A stretch of 64,000 bases of DNA from positions 7,739,002 through 7,803,001 of the forward strand of contig NC_092225.1 in NCBI RefSeq assembly GCF_036320965.1. Direction: 5' to 3'. Source of the DNA: Panulirus ornatus (lineage: Eukaryota; Arthropoda; Malacostraca; Decapoda; Palinuridae). Both the position numbers and the translations under genes were made by a program. Below, piece by piece: positions 48,195 through 61,315 of this stretch. Within the stretch, counting starts at the first letter, position 1. Each line of letters opens with the position of its first letter. Under the pieces are notes generated by a model, which saw nothing but the letters and a program-made list of their open reading frames with translations, was not told the DNA's origin and searched no databases.

Positions 48195-48277
<83 letters not shown>

Positions 48278-48780
48278 CACAGACATACACATATATACAC
48301 ATGTACATATTCATAGTTGCTGCCTTCATCCATTCTCGTCGTCACCCCGCCACACATGAAATGGCACCCCCTCACCCCGCGCGCGTGCGAGGTAGCGCTA
48401 GGAAAAGACAACAAAGGCCACATTCGTTCACACTCAATCTCTAGCTGTCATGTGTAATGCACCGAAACCACAGCTCCCTTTCCACATCCAGGCCCTACAA
48501 AATGTTCCACGGTTTACCCCAGACGTTTCATATGCCCTTGTTCAATCCATTGACAGCACGTCGACCCCGATATACCACATCGTTGCAACTCACCCTATTC
48601 CTTGCGCGCCTTTCACCCTCCTTTATGTTCAGGCCCCGATCGCTCAAAATCTTTTTTACTCCATCCTTCCAACTCCAATTTGGTCTCCCACTTCTCGTTC
48701 CCTCCACCTCTGACACATATATCCTCTTTGTCAATCCTTTCTCACTCATTCTCTCCATGTGATCAAGCCATTTCAATTTT
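48038..48780 (-). mobile_element. LINE 3' end, long UTR, containing an internal (TA)n
   Basis: Minus strand from KLKWLDHMERMSEKGLTKR (48775) through C-terminal codons to the long 3' UTR and tail (48060-48100). A TA array of about 78 bp (48196-48273) has expanded inside the UTR, at the place where other copies have a short TATATATA run (for example 18030-18044). Confidence 0.83.
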
Positions 48781-48910
48781 ATCCCTGGGGATAGGGGAGA
48801 AAGAATACTTCCCACGCATTCCCCGTGTGTAACAGAAGGCGACTAAAGGGGACGGGAGCGGGGGATTAGTAATCCTCCCCACTTTGTATTTTAACTTTCT
48901 AAAAGGCGAA
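48781..48910 (+). mobile_element. LINE 5' leader fragment
   Basis: ATCCCTGGGGATAGGGGAGA, ACTTCCCACGCATTCCCCGT, GAAGGCGACTAAAGGGGACG, TTTCTAAAAGGCGAAACAGA. The last segment matches the LINE leader rather than the short element. It ends before any endonuclease codons. It begins exactly where the preceding LINE (minus) is truncated. Confidence 0.7.
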
Positions 48911-49061
48911 ACAGAAGGATATAATTTTCGCCTTTCCCATAACTCACATTTCTTAATTTGGTTACTATTTTTGTTGCTGTCCCCTATTATTTATCTATGC
49001 ACCTTTTATTGTGGTGAACAAAGTTTAAGAAAAATATTCAAGTTTTGGCCTGCTGAATATC

Positions 49062-49300
49062 ACCTGGGGATAGGGGATTAAGAATACTTCCCACGTATTC
49101 CCTGCGTGTTGTAGAAGGCGACTAAAAAGGGAGGGAGCGGGGGGCTGGAAATCCTCCCCTCCCGTTTTTTTTTTTTTTTTTTCCAAAAGAAGGAACAGAG
49201 GGGGCCAGGTGAGGATATTCTAAAAAAGGGCCCAGTCCTCTGTTCTTAACGCTACCTCGCTAACGCGGGAAATGGCGAATAGTTTAAAAGAAAGAAAGAA

Positions 49301-49302
<2 letters not shown>
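49062..49302 (+). mobile_element. Full-length short LINE-related element
   Basis: CCTGGGGATAGGGGATTAAG, GTTGTAGAAGGCGACTAAAA, GGGAGGG...CCTCCCCTCCC region, T-run (49165-49182), GGCCAGGTGAGGATATTCTA, tail TCGCTAACGCGGGAAATGGC, GAATAGTTTAAAAGAAAGAA. Confidence 0.85.

Positions 49303-49372
<70 letters not shown>
49303..49372. repeat. (TA)n array
   Basis: TA array between two short elements in the same orientation. Confidence 0.95.
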
Positions 49373-49375
<3 letters not shown>

Positions 49376-49617
49376 CCCTGGGGATAAGGGAGAAAGAATA
49401 CTTCCCACGTATTCCCTGCGTGTCGTTGAAGGCGACTAAAAGGGGAGGGAGCGGGGGGCTGGAAATCCTCCCCTCGTTTTTTTTGTCTAATTTTCCAGAA
49501 GAAGGAACAGAGAAGGGGGCCAGGTGAGGATATTCCCTTAGAGGCCCAGTCCTCTGTTCTTAACACTACCTTGCTAACGCGGGAAATGGCGAATAGTTTG
49601 AAAGAAAGAATATATAT
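49373..49617 (+). mobile_element. Full-length short LINE-related element
   Basis: Starts ATCCCTGGGGATAAGGGAGA; GTCGTTGAAGGCGACTAAAA; GGGGAGGGAGCGGGGGGCTG; CCTCCCCTCG; tail TTGCTAACGCGGGAAATGGC, GAATAGTTTGAAAGAAAGAA; then a short TA run. Confidence 0.85.
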
Positions 49618-49619
49618 AT

Positions 49620-49738
49620 ATTATTCATACTATTCACCATTTCCCGCGTTAGCAAGGTAGCGTTAAGAACAGAGGACTGGACCTTTGAGGGAATATCCTC
49701 ACCTGGCCCCCTTCTCTGTTCCTTGTTTTGGAAAATTA

Positions 49739-49746
<8 letters not shown>
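49620..49746 (-). mobile_element. 3' half of a short LINE-related element
   Basis: Complement of the tail (TTCACCATTTCCCGCGTTAG), then CAGAGGACTGGACCTTTGAG and an A-run at 49737-49747. It lies tail-to-tail with the previous copy. Confidence 0.8.

Positions 49747-49819
<73 letters not shown>
49747..49819. repeat. (TA)n array
   Basis: TA array between short elements of opposite orientation. Confidence 0.95.
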
Positions 49820-49821
<2 letters not shown>

Positions 49822-50061
49822 CCCTGGGGATAGGGGAGAAAGAATACTTCCCACGTATTCCCTGCGTGTCGTAGAAGGCGACTAAAAGGGAAGGGAGCGG
49901 GTGGCTGGAAATCCTCCCCTCTCGTTTTTTTTTTTTTTTTAATTTTCCAAAAGAAGGAACAGAGAAGGGGGCCAGGTGAGGATATTCCCTCTAAGGCCCA
50001 GTCCTCTGTTGATAACGCTACCTCGCTGATGCGGGAAATGGCGAATAGTACGAAAGAAAAA

Positions 50062-50063
<2 letters not shown>
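49820..50063 (+). mobile_element. Full-length short LINE-related element
   Basis: ATCCCTGGGGATAGGGGAGA, GTCGTAGAAGGCGACTAAAA, CCTCCCCTCTCG, T-run, GGGGGCCAGGTGAGGATATT, tail TCGCTGATGCGGGAAATGGC, GAATAGTACGAAAGAAAAAA. Confidence 0.85.

Positions 50064-50133
<70 letters not shown>
50064..50133. repeat. (TA)n array
   Basis: TA array ending in a short GTGTGTGTGTG run beside a LINE truncation point. Confidence 0.95.
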
Positions 50134-50137
<4 letters not shown>

Positions 50138-50144
<7 letters not shown>

Positions 50145-50967
50145 GGCTATAGATAGAGTTGTGCAGAAGAGGGTGGATGTGTTGGAAATGAGATGTATGA
50201 GGACAATATATGGTGTGAGGTGGTTTGATCGAGTGAGTAACGTAAGGGTAAGAGAGATGTGTGGTAATAAAAAGAGTGTGGTTGAAAGAGCAGAAGAGGG
50301 TGTTTTGAAATGGTTTGGTCACATGGAGAGAATGAGTGAGGAAAGATTGACAAAGAGGATATATGTGTCAGAGGTGGAGGGAACGAGGATAAGTGGGAGA
50401 CCAAATTAGAGGTAGAAGGATGGAGTGAAAAAGATTTTGAGCTATCGGGGCCTGAACATGCAGGAGGGTGAAAGGCGTGCAAGGAACAGAGTGAATTGGA
50501 ACGATGTGGTATATCAGGGTGGACGTGCTGTCAATGGATTGAACCAGGGCATGTGAATTGTCTGAGGTAAACCATGGAAAGTTTTGTGGGGCCTGGTTGT
50601 GGAAAGGGAGTTGTGGTTTCGGTGCATTCTACATGACAGCTACAGACTGAGTGTGAACGAATGTGGCCTTTGTTGTCTTTTCCAAGCGCTACCTCGTGCT
50701 CATGTGGGGGGAGGGGGGTTGTCATTTCATGTGTGGCGAGGTGGCAACAGGAATGAATGAAGGCAGCAAGTATGAATTATGTACATGTGTATATTTGTAT
50801 ATGTCTGTGTATGTATGTAAATGTATACGCTGAAATGTATAGGTATGTATATGTGCGTGTGTGGACGTGTATGTATATGCATGTGTATGTGGGTGGGTTG
50901 GGCCACTCTTTCATCTGTTTCCTTGCGCTACCTCGCTAATGCGGGAGACAGCGACAAAGTATAATAA
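50138..50967 (+). mobile_element. LINE 3' end, long UTR
   Basis: Begins at WAIDRVVQKRVDVLEM, just after the MLYGCEA position. The C-terminal frame (50029-50409) ends at a premature TAG (PN*R where others read PNWR). The long 3' UTR (50530-50930) and tail (50925-50960) are complete, then (TA)n. Confidence 0.85.
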
Positions 50968-50973
50968 ATATAA

Positions 50974-51057
<84 letters not shown>
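50968..51057. repeat. (TA)n array
   Basis: TA array between a plus-strand LINE tail and the broken 3' side of a minus-strand LINE segment. Confidence 0.95.
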
Positions 51058-51059
<2 letters not shown>

Positions 51060-52990
51060 CATGCCTCGCAACCATATAACATTGTTGGAACCATTATTCC
51101 TTCTAACATAGCCATTTTTGCTCTCCGAGATAACGTTCTCGCCTCCACACATACTTCAACGCTCCCAGAACCTTCGCCTCCGACCCCATCCTGTGACTCA
51201 TTTCCGCTTCCATGGTTCCATCCACTGCCATATCCACTCCCAGATATCTAAAACACTTCATTTCCTCCAGTTTTTCTCCATTCAAACTTACATCTCAATT
51301 ATCTTTTCCCTTAACCCTACTGAGCCTAATAACCTTGCTCTTATTCACATATACTCTCACCTTTCTTCTTTCACACGCTTTCCCAAACTCAGTCACCAAC
51401 TTCTGCACTTTCTCACCTGAATCAGCCACCAGCGCTGTAATGTCAGCGAACAACAACTGACTCACTTCCCAAGCCCTCTCAACCACAACAGACTGCATAT
51501 TTGTCCCTCTCTTCAAAACTATTTCATTCACCTCCCTAACAACCCCATCCATAAACAAATTTAACAACCATGTAGACATCACGCATCCTTGCCGCAAACC
51601 GACATTCGCTGGGAACCATTCACTTTCCTCTCTTCCTACTCTTACATATACCTTACATCCTCGATAAAAGCTTTTCACTGCTTCTAGCAACTTACCTCCA
51701 ACACCACATACTCTTAATACCTTCCATAAAGCATCTCTATCAACTCTATCATATGCCTTCTCCAGATCCATAAATGCTACGTACAAATCCAACTGCTTCT
51801 CTAAGTATTTCTCACATACATTCTTCAAAGCAAACACCTGATCCACACATCCTCTTCCACTTCTGAAACTACATTGCTTTTCCCCAATCTGATGCTCTGT
51901 ACATGCCTTCACCCTCCCTCTCAGTCAATACCCTCCCATATAATTTACCAGGAATACTCAACAAACTTATACCTCTGCAATTTGAACACTCACCTTTATC
52001 CCCTTTCACTCTGTACAATGGCACTATGCATGCGTTTCGCCAATCCTCAGGCACTTCACCATGAACATACATAATTTGAATATCCTCACCAACCAGTCAA
52101 CAACACAGTCACCCCCTTTTTTGATAAATTCCACAGCAATACCATCCAAACTCGCCGCCTTGCCGGCTTTCATCTTCCGCAAAGCTTTTACTACCTCTTC
52201 TCTGTTTACCAAAAAGTTCTCCCTGACCCTCTCACTTCGCACACCACCTCGACCAAAACACCCTATATCTGCCATTCTATCATCAAAAACATTCAACAAA
52301 CCTTCAAAATACTTATTCCATCTCCTTCTCACTTCACCACTACTTGTCATTACCTCCCCATTAACCCCCTTCACTAATGCTCCCATTTGTTCTCTTGTCT
52401 TACGCACTTTATTTACTTCCTTCCAAAACATCTTTATATTCTTCCTAAAATTTGATGATACTCTCTCACCCCAACTCTCATTTGCCCCCTTTTTCATCTC
52501 TTGCACCTTTTTTCCTGACCTCCTGGCTTTTTCTTTTATAGATCTTCCAGTCATTTGCACTATTTCCCTGCAGAAAATCGTCCAAATGCCTCTCCTCTTT
52601 CACTAACAATCTTCCCTCTTCATCCCACCACTCACTACCCTTTCTAAGGTGCCCACCTCCCACCTTTCTCATGCCACAGGCATCTTTTACGCAAGCCATC
52701 ACTGCTTCCCTAAATACATCCCATTCCTTCCCCACTTCCCTTACGTCAATTGCTCTCACCTTTTTCCATTCTGCACTCAATCTCTCCTGGAACTTCCTCA
52801 CACAATTCTCCTGCCCAAGTTCACTTACTCTCACCACTCTCTTCTCCCCAAAATTCTCTCTTCTTTTCTGAAAACCTCTACAAATCATCACCTTCGCCTC
52901 CACAAGATAATGATCAGACATCCCTGCAGTTGCCCCTCTCAGCACACTAACATCCAAAAGTCTCTCTTTCATGCGCCTATCAATGAACAC
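51058..52990 (-). mobile_element. LINE with inverted 5' segment: inverted part
   Basis: Minus strand from the late endonuclease (VFIDRRMKERLLDV, SDHYLVEAKV) through the linker, the RT ([84 protein letters not shown]) to MLYGCEAW, where it stops at (TA)n. FADD reads FADI, so a catalytic Asp is lost. Frames: 53023-52478, 52560-52024, 52072-51869, 51912-51295, 51285-51103. Its 5' end meets the plus-strand 3' part at 52991 head-on. Confidence 0.87.
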
Positions 52991-53690
52991 GCATTCCAAA
53001 AATGTTATATGGTTGCGAGGCATGGACTATAGATAGGGTTGTGCGGAGGAGGGTGGATGTGTTGGAAATGAGATACTTGAGGACAATATGTAATGTCAGG
53101 TGGTTTGATCGAGTAAGTAATGAAAGGGTAAGAGAGATGTGTGGTAATAAAAAAAAAAAAAGGGTGTGGTTGAGAGAGCAAAAGAAGATGTATTGAAATG
53201 GTTTGGTCACATGGAGAGAATGAGTGAAATATTGGCAAAGAGGATATATGTGTCAGAGGTGGCGGGAACGAGAAGAGGGAGACCAAATTGGAGGTGGAAG
53301 GATGGAGTGAAAAAGATTTTGAACGATCGGGGCCTGAACATGCAGGAGGGTGAAAGGCGTGCAAGGAAGAGAGTGAATTGGAACGATGTGGTATACCGGG
53401 ATCGACGTGCTTTCAATGGATTGAGCTAGGGCATGTGAAGCGTCTGGGGTAAACCATGGAAAGCTCTGTGGGGTCTGGATGTGGAATGGTAGCTGTGGTT
53501 TCGGTGCATTATACATGACAGCTAGGGACTGAGTGTGAATGAATGTGGCCTTTGTTGTCTTTTCCTAGCGCTACCTCGCTCGCGCTGGGGGAAGGGGGGG
53601 GGGGGGCATTTAATGTGTGGCAGGGTGGTGACAAGACTGGATGAAGGCAGCATCTTTATCTATATATATTTATTTTTCTATGTTTATATC
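52991..53690 (+). mobile_element. LINE with inverted 5' segment: 3' part in sense
   Basis: Starts at [14 protein letters not shown], the same point where the inverted part (51058) ends, and runs through [23 protein letters not shown] and a long 3' UTR to a tail (53568-53590, GCGCTACCTCGCTCGCGCTG). An A-run at 53151-53161 shifts the frame in the GNKKSVVE region. With 51058-52990 it forms one element split by an inversion, the layout expected from twin priming. Confidence 0.85.

Positions 53691-53693
<3 letters not shown>

Positions 53694-53768
<75 letters not shown>
53694..53768. repeat. (TA)n array
   Basis: TA array between a LINE 3' end and a SINE. Confidence 0.95.
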
Positions 53769-53770
<2 letters not shown>

Positions 53771-53985
53771 TACAAACCTCCAACAGCCAGGATCGAACCC
53801 GGGACCCCTGTGCAAGAGGCGGAAATGCTAACCCCTAGGCTATGGGCATGGCTAATAGGAAATAGCTATTCGATTACTATGTACTCGAATACCCTTCGCC
53901 TAACGTTGGTGAGCAACGGGGTCTACACTGGTCATTTCCCAACAGGCGCACATAGCCAGCAGATAGCATTTTACCGAACCTAACC
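53769..53985 (-). mobile_element. tRNA-derived SINE with upstream module
   Basis: Minus strand: module M (53985-53856: GTTAGGTTCGGTAAAATGCT, GGGAAATGACCAGTGTAGAC, CCCCGTTGCTCACCAACGTT), then tRNA-like head GCCCATAGCCTAGGGGTTAG (from about 53846) with B box GGTTCGATCC at 53797-53788, then CTGGCTGTTGGAGGTTTGTA into (TA)n. Same family as 47628-47966. Confidence 0.72.
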
Positions 53986-53989
53986 GTTC

Positions 53990-54527
53990 TTAATCATGAA
54001 TTCATCAGAAAATTCTCTTGGATGCATCTATAATGTGGATTGTGGAAATTGTGATAAATATTTTGTTGGTCAGACTGGTAAGGATTTTTCTGTTAGACTT
54101 AAGCAACATAAATATAGTATAAGACCGTGAGAAGAATCAAATGCCTTGTTTAATCACGTTAAAAACTACAATCATTGTATTGACTGGAGTAATGCCATCT
54201 CAGTTATTAACTCTAATTCTATTACCAAGAGAAATATCATTGAATCTTCTATTACTGAATACAGAAAGAATTATAATCTTAATATTAGCGATGATCTATA
54301 AAATTAGATGACTTTATTGTTGATAAAATTTCTAAAATGATAAGTTTATGAACGCTCATTGTACGTTTTGGACAATGACACGTTTACCAAATGGCGCCTA
54401 GTTTCGTCCCTTCGATGTATATCAACTGACTTATATTTTGTCTCTTGTGTCTCCCCTAATGATGTGATTATTACACGAAAGTGCACTTGGGAACTTATCG
54501 TGTTTTATTTTCTCCGTGGACTCATAG

Positions 54528-54529
<2 letters not shown>
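53990..54529 (+). mobile_element. 5'-truncated Penelope-like element (GIY-YIG and 3' end)
   Basis: Starts at NHEFIRKFSWMHLYN-like sequence and covers the GIY-YIG domain (CIYNVDCGNCDKYFVGQTGK, SVRLKQHKYS, NALFNHVKNY) and the 3' non-coding end. A TGA (RP*EESNALF) and later indels break the frame. The 3' end (54340-54529) includes a hammerhead-like motif and stops at GACTCATAGGAATATA then (TA)n. No inverted end is attached on its left side. Confidence 0.85.
54452..54492 (+). ncRNA. Hammerhead-like motif, core mutated
   Basis: TCCC (54452-54455), CTAATGA (core G changed to A), GTG/CAC stem, GAAA (54477-54480), CTT (54486-54488), GGGA (54489-54492). Helices are preserved, core is not. Confidence 0.45.

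Positions 54530-54599
<70 letters not shown>
54530..54599. repeat. (TA)n array
   Basis: TA array joining the PLE end to the tail of a minus-strand LINE. Confidence 0.95.
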
Positions 54600-54607
<8 letters not shown>

Positions 54608-55636
54608 TTTTTATTATACTTTGTCGCTGTCTCCCGCGTTTGCGAGGTAGCGCAAGGAAACAGACGAAAGAAATGGCCCAACCCCCCCCCATACACATGT
54701 ATATACATACGTCCACACACGCAAATATACACACCTACACAGCTTTCCATGGTTTACCCCAGACGCCCCACACGCCCTGATTCAATCCACTGACAGCACG
54801 TCAACCCCGGTATACCACATCGCTCCAATTTACTCTATTCCTTTCCCTCCTTTCACCCTCCTGCATGTTCAGGCCCCGATCACACAAAATCTTTTTCACT
54901 CCATCTTTCCACCTCCAATTTGGTCTCCCTCTTCTCCTCGTTCCCTCCACCTCCGACACATATATCCTCTTGGTCAATCTTTCCTCACTCATTCTCTCCA
55001 TGTGCCCAAACCACTCCAAAACACCCTCTTCTGCTCTCTCAACCACACTCTTTTTATTTCCACACATCTCTCTTACCCTTACGTTACTCACTCGATCAAA
55101 CCACCTCACACCACACATTGTCCTCAAACATCTCATTTCCAGCACATCCATCCTCCTGCGCACAACTCTATCCATAGCCCACGCCTCGCAACCATACAAC
55201 ATTGTTGGAACCACTATTCCTTCAAACATACCCATTTTTGCTTTCCGAGATAATGTTCTCGACTTCCACACATTTTTCAAGGCCCCCAGAATTTTCGCCC
55301 CCTCCCCCACCCTATGATCCACTTCCGCTTCCATGTTTCCATCCAACTCAGTCACCAGCTTCTGCAGTTTCTCACATGAATCAGCCACCAGCGCTGTATC
55401 ATCAGCGAAAAACAACTGACTCACTTCCCAAGCTCTCTCATCCACAACAGACTTCATACTTGCCCCTCTTTCCAAAACTCTTGCATTTACCTCCCTAACA
55501 ACCCCATCCATAAACAAATTAAACAACCATGGAGACATCACACACCCCTGCCGCAAACCTACATTCACTGAGAACCAGTCACTTTCCTCTCTTCCTACAC
55601 TTACACATGCCTTACAACCTCGATAAAAACTTTTCA

Positions 55637-55637
<1 letters not shown>
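54600..55637 (-). mobile_element. LINE 3' half, short UTR, with internal deletion
   Basis: Minus strand from [19 protein letters not shown] (55637) to the tail (54625-54660). About 200 bp are missing between VTE and MEAEVDH (near 55345), removing the RT end; the frame survives as [14 protein letters not shown]. It lies head-to-head with the plus-strand LINE starting at 55637. The resulting 351-codon minus frame begins in antisense of the other copy and is not a natural protein. Confidence 0.87.
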
Positions 55638-57661
<2,024 letters not shown>

Positions 57662-57760
57662 GGGCCCATAGCCTGTCGGTTAGCATTCCTGCCTCATGCA
57701 CAGGGGTCCCGGGTTCGATTCTAGATGTTGAAGGTTTGTATGTGATATATGTATATATAT
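57662..57760 (+). mobile_element. tRNA-derived SINE, right half of a palindromic pair
   Basis: Head GGCCCATAGCCTGTCGGTTA (57663), CTCATGCACAGGGGTCCCGG, B box GGTTCGATTC (57712-57721), then TGTTGAAGGTTTGTATGTGA. It joins the left copy head-to-head, with an 11-bp perfect inverted repeat centred on 57662. Confidence 0.72.
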
Positions 57761-57766
57761 ATATAT

Positions 57767-57890
57767 TATTTTGCTTTGTCGTTGTCTCCCGCGTTAACGA
57801 GGTAGCGCAAGGAAAAAGACGAAAGAATGGCCCAACCCATCCACATACACATGTATATACATACACGTCCACACACGCAAATATACATAA
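57767..57890 (-). mobile_element. LINE 3' UTR tail fragment
   Basis: Complement of the outer 3' UTR and tail: GCTTTGTCGTTGTCTCCCGC, GAGGTAGCGCAAGGAAAAAG, GCCCAACCCATCCACATACA, ACACACGCAAATATACATA. It stops at the start of a TAAA microsatellite. Confidence 0.8.
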
Positions 57891-57935
57891 TAAATAAATA
57901 AATAAATAAATATATATATATTATATATATATATT
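57888..57935. repeat. (ATAA)n and (TA)n
   Basis: Five to six ATAA units followed by TA runs broken by TTATATA. Confidence 0.9.
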
Positions 57936-59800
57936 TCTTTTTATTTTGCTTTGTCGCTGTCTCCCGCGTTTGCGAGGTAACGCAAGGAAACAGACGAAAG
58001 AAATGGCCCAACCCACCCCCATGCACTTGTATATACATACACGTCCACACACGCAAATTTACATACCTATACATCTCAATCTAAATATATATATACACAC
58101 ACAGACATATACATATATACACATGTACATAATGCATACTGTCTGCCTTTATTTATTCCCATCGCCACCTCCCCACACTTGGAATAACAACCCCCCTCCC
58201 CCCTTATGTGTGCGAGGTAGCGCTAGGAAGAGACAACAAAGGCCCCATTCGTTCACACTCACTCTCTAGCTGTCATGTAATGATGCACCGAAACCACAGC
58301 TCCCTTTCCAATCCAGGCCCCACAGAGCTTTCCATGGTTTACTTCAGACTCTTCACATTCCCTGGTTCAATCCATTGACAGCACGTCGACCCCGGTATAC
58401 CACATCGTTCCAATTCACTCTATTCCTTGCCCTCCTTTCACCCTCCTGCATGTTCAGGCCCCGATCACACAAAATCTTTTTCACTCCATCTTTCCACCTA
58501 AAATTTGGTCTCCCACTTCTCGTTCCCTCCACCTCTGACACATATATCCTCTTGGTCAATCTTTCCTCACTCATTCTCTCCATGTGACCAAACCATTTCA
58601 AAACACCCTCTTCTGCTCTCTCAACCACACTCTTTTTAGTTCCACACATCCCTTACATTACTTACTCGATCAAACCACCTCACACCACATATTGTCCTCA
58701 AACATCTCATTTCCAGCACATCCATCCTCCTGCGCACAACTCTATCCATAGCCCACGCCTCGCAACCATACAACATTGTTGGAACCACTATTCCTTCAAA
58801 CATACCCATTTTTGCTTTCCGAGATAATGTTCTCGACTTCCAAACATTCTTCATGGCTCCCAGAATTCTCGCCCCCTCCCCCACCCTATGACTCACTTCC
58901 GCTTCCATGGATCCATCCGCTGCCAGATCCACTCCCAGATATCTAAAACGCTTTACTTCCTCCAATTTTTCTCCATTCAAACTTACCTCCCAATTCACTT
59001 GACCCTCAACCCTACTGTACATAATAACCTTGCTCTAATTCACATTTACTCTTAACTTTCTCCTTTCACACACTTTCCCAAACTCAGTCACCAACTTTTG
59101 CAGTTTCTCACATGAATCTACCACCAGAGCTGTATCATCAGCGAACAACAACTGACTCACTTCCCAAGCTCTCTCATCCACAACAGACTGCATACTTGTC
59201 CCTCTTTCCAAAACTCTTGCATTCACCTCCCAAACAACCCCATCCATAAATAAATTAAATAACCATGGAGACATCACACACCTCTGCCGCAAACCTACAT
59301 TCACTAAGAACCAATCACTTTCCTCTCCTCCTACACGTACATATGCCTTACATCCTCGATAAAAACTTTTCACTGCTTCTAACAACTTGCCTCCCACACC
59401 ATATATTCTTAATACCTTCCACAGAGCATCTCTATCAACTCTATCATATGCCTTCTCCAGATCCATAAATGCTACATACAAATCCATTTGCTTTTCTAAG
59501 TATATCTCACATACATTCTTCAAAGCAAACACCTGATCCACACATCCTCTACCATTTCTGACACCACACTGTTCTTCCCCAATCTGATGCTCTCTACATG
59601 CCTTCACCCTCTCAATCAATACCCTCCCTTACAATTTACCAGGAATACTCAACAAAATTATACCTCTGTAATTTGAGCACTCACTCTTATCCCGTTTGCC
59701 TTTGTACAATGGCACTATGCAAGCATTCCGCCAATCCTCAGGCACCTCACCATGAATCATACATACATTAAATAACCTTACCAACCAGTCAACAATACAG

Positions 59801-60694
59801 TCACCCCCTTTTTTTAATAAATTCCACTGCAATACCATCCAAACCCGCTGCTTTGCCGGCTTTTATCTTCCGCAAAGCTTTTACTACCTCTTCTCTGTTT
59901 ACCAAATCATTTTCCCTAACCCTCTCACTTTGCACACCACCTCGACCAAAACACCCTATATCTGCCACTCTATCATCAAACACATTCAACAAACCTTCAA
60001 AATACTCACTCCATCTCCTTCTCACATCACCACTACTTATTATCACCTCCCCATTAGCCCCCTTCACTGAAGTTCCCATTTGCTTCCTTGCCTTACGCAC
60101 CTTATTTACCTCCTTCCAAAATCTCTTTTTATTCTCCCTAAAATTTAATGATACTCTCTCACCCCAACTCTCATTTGCCCTCTTTTTCACCTCTTGCACC
60201 TTTCTATTGACCTCCTGCCTCTTTCCTTTATACATCTCCCACTCATTTGCATTTTTTTCCTGCAAAAATCGTCCAAATGCCTCTCTCTTCTCTTTCACTA
60301 ATAATCTTACTTCTTCATCCCACCACTCACTACACTTTCTAATCAACCCACCTCCCACGCTTCTCATGCCACAAGCATCTTTTGCGCAAGCCATCACTGC
60401 TTCCCTAAATACATCCCATTCCTCCCCCACTCCCCTTACCTCCTTTGTTCTCACCTTTTTCCATTCTGTACTCAGTCTCTCCTGGTACTTCCTCACACAA
60501 GTCTCCTTCCCAAGCTCAATTACTCTCACCACTCTCTTCTCCCCAACATTCTCTCTTCTTTTCTGAAAACCCCTACAAATCTTCACCTTCGCCTCCACAA
60601 GATAATGATCAGACATCCCTCCAGTTGCACCTCTCAGCACATTAACATCAAAAAGTCTATCTTTCGCGCGGCTATCAATTAACACGTAATCCAA
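59801..60694 (-). pseudogene. LINE endonuclease end, linker and RT start
   Basis: 297 codons in the same frame as the upstream piece: DYVLIDSRAKDRLFDV, MSDHYLVEAKVKI (catalytic Asp/His), the basic linker (KEKREAFGRFLQEKNANEWEMYKGKRQEV, NESWGERVSLNFRENKKRF), TSVKGANGEVIISSGDVRRRW, SEYFEGLLNVFDDRVADIGC, and the RT start [18 protein letters not shown], ending by frameshift in an overlong T-run. Confidence 0.85.
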
Positions 60695-60712
60695 TAACGC
60701 TCTCTGGCCATC

Positions 60713-61315
60713 TCACCTACTTACATACGTATACTTATGTATATCTCGCTTTTTAAACCAGGTATTCCCGATCACCAGTCCTTTTTCAGCACATAAATCT
60801 ACAAGCTCTTCACCATTTCCATTTACAACACTGAACACCCCATGTATACCAATTATTCCCTCAACTGCCACATTACTCACCTTTGCGTTCAAATCACCCA
60901 TCACTATAACCCGGTCTTGTGCATCAAAACCACTCACACACTCATTCAGCTGCTCCCGAAACACTTGCCTCTCATGATCTTTCTTCTCATGCCCAGGTGC
61001 ATATGCACCAATAATCACCCATCTCTCTCCATCAACTTTCAGTTTTACCCAAATTAATCTAGAATTTACTTTCTTACACTCTATCACATACTCCCACAAC
61101 TCCTGTTTCAGGAGTAGTGCTACTCCTTCCCTTGCTCTTGTCCTCTCACTAACCCCTGACTTTACTCCCAAGACATTCCCAAACCGCTCTTCCCCTTTAC
61201 CCTTGAGCTTTGTTTCACTCAGAGCCAAAACATCCAGGTTCCTTTCCTCAAACATACTACCTATCTCTCCTTTTTTCTCATCTTGGTTACATCCACACAC
61301 ATTTAGACACCCCAA
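60713..61315 (-). pseudogene. LINE endonuclease, first part
   Basis: 200 codons from MGCLNVCGCNQDEKKGEIG: SETKLKGKGEERFG, TRAREGVALLLKQELWEYV, WVIIGAYAPGHEKKDHER, VIVMGDLNAKVSNVAVEG, GNTWFKKRDIHKYTYVSR, then TGA. Catalytic Glu and Asp/Asn are present. The rest of the domain, including MSDHYLVEAKV, is in the next frame segment (60694 downward). Confidence 0.85.
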
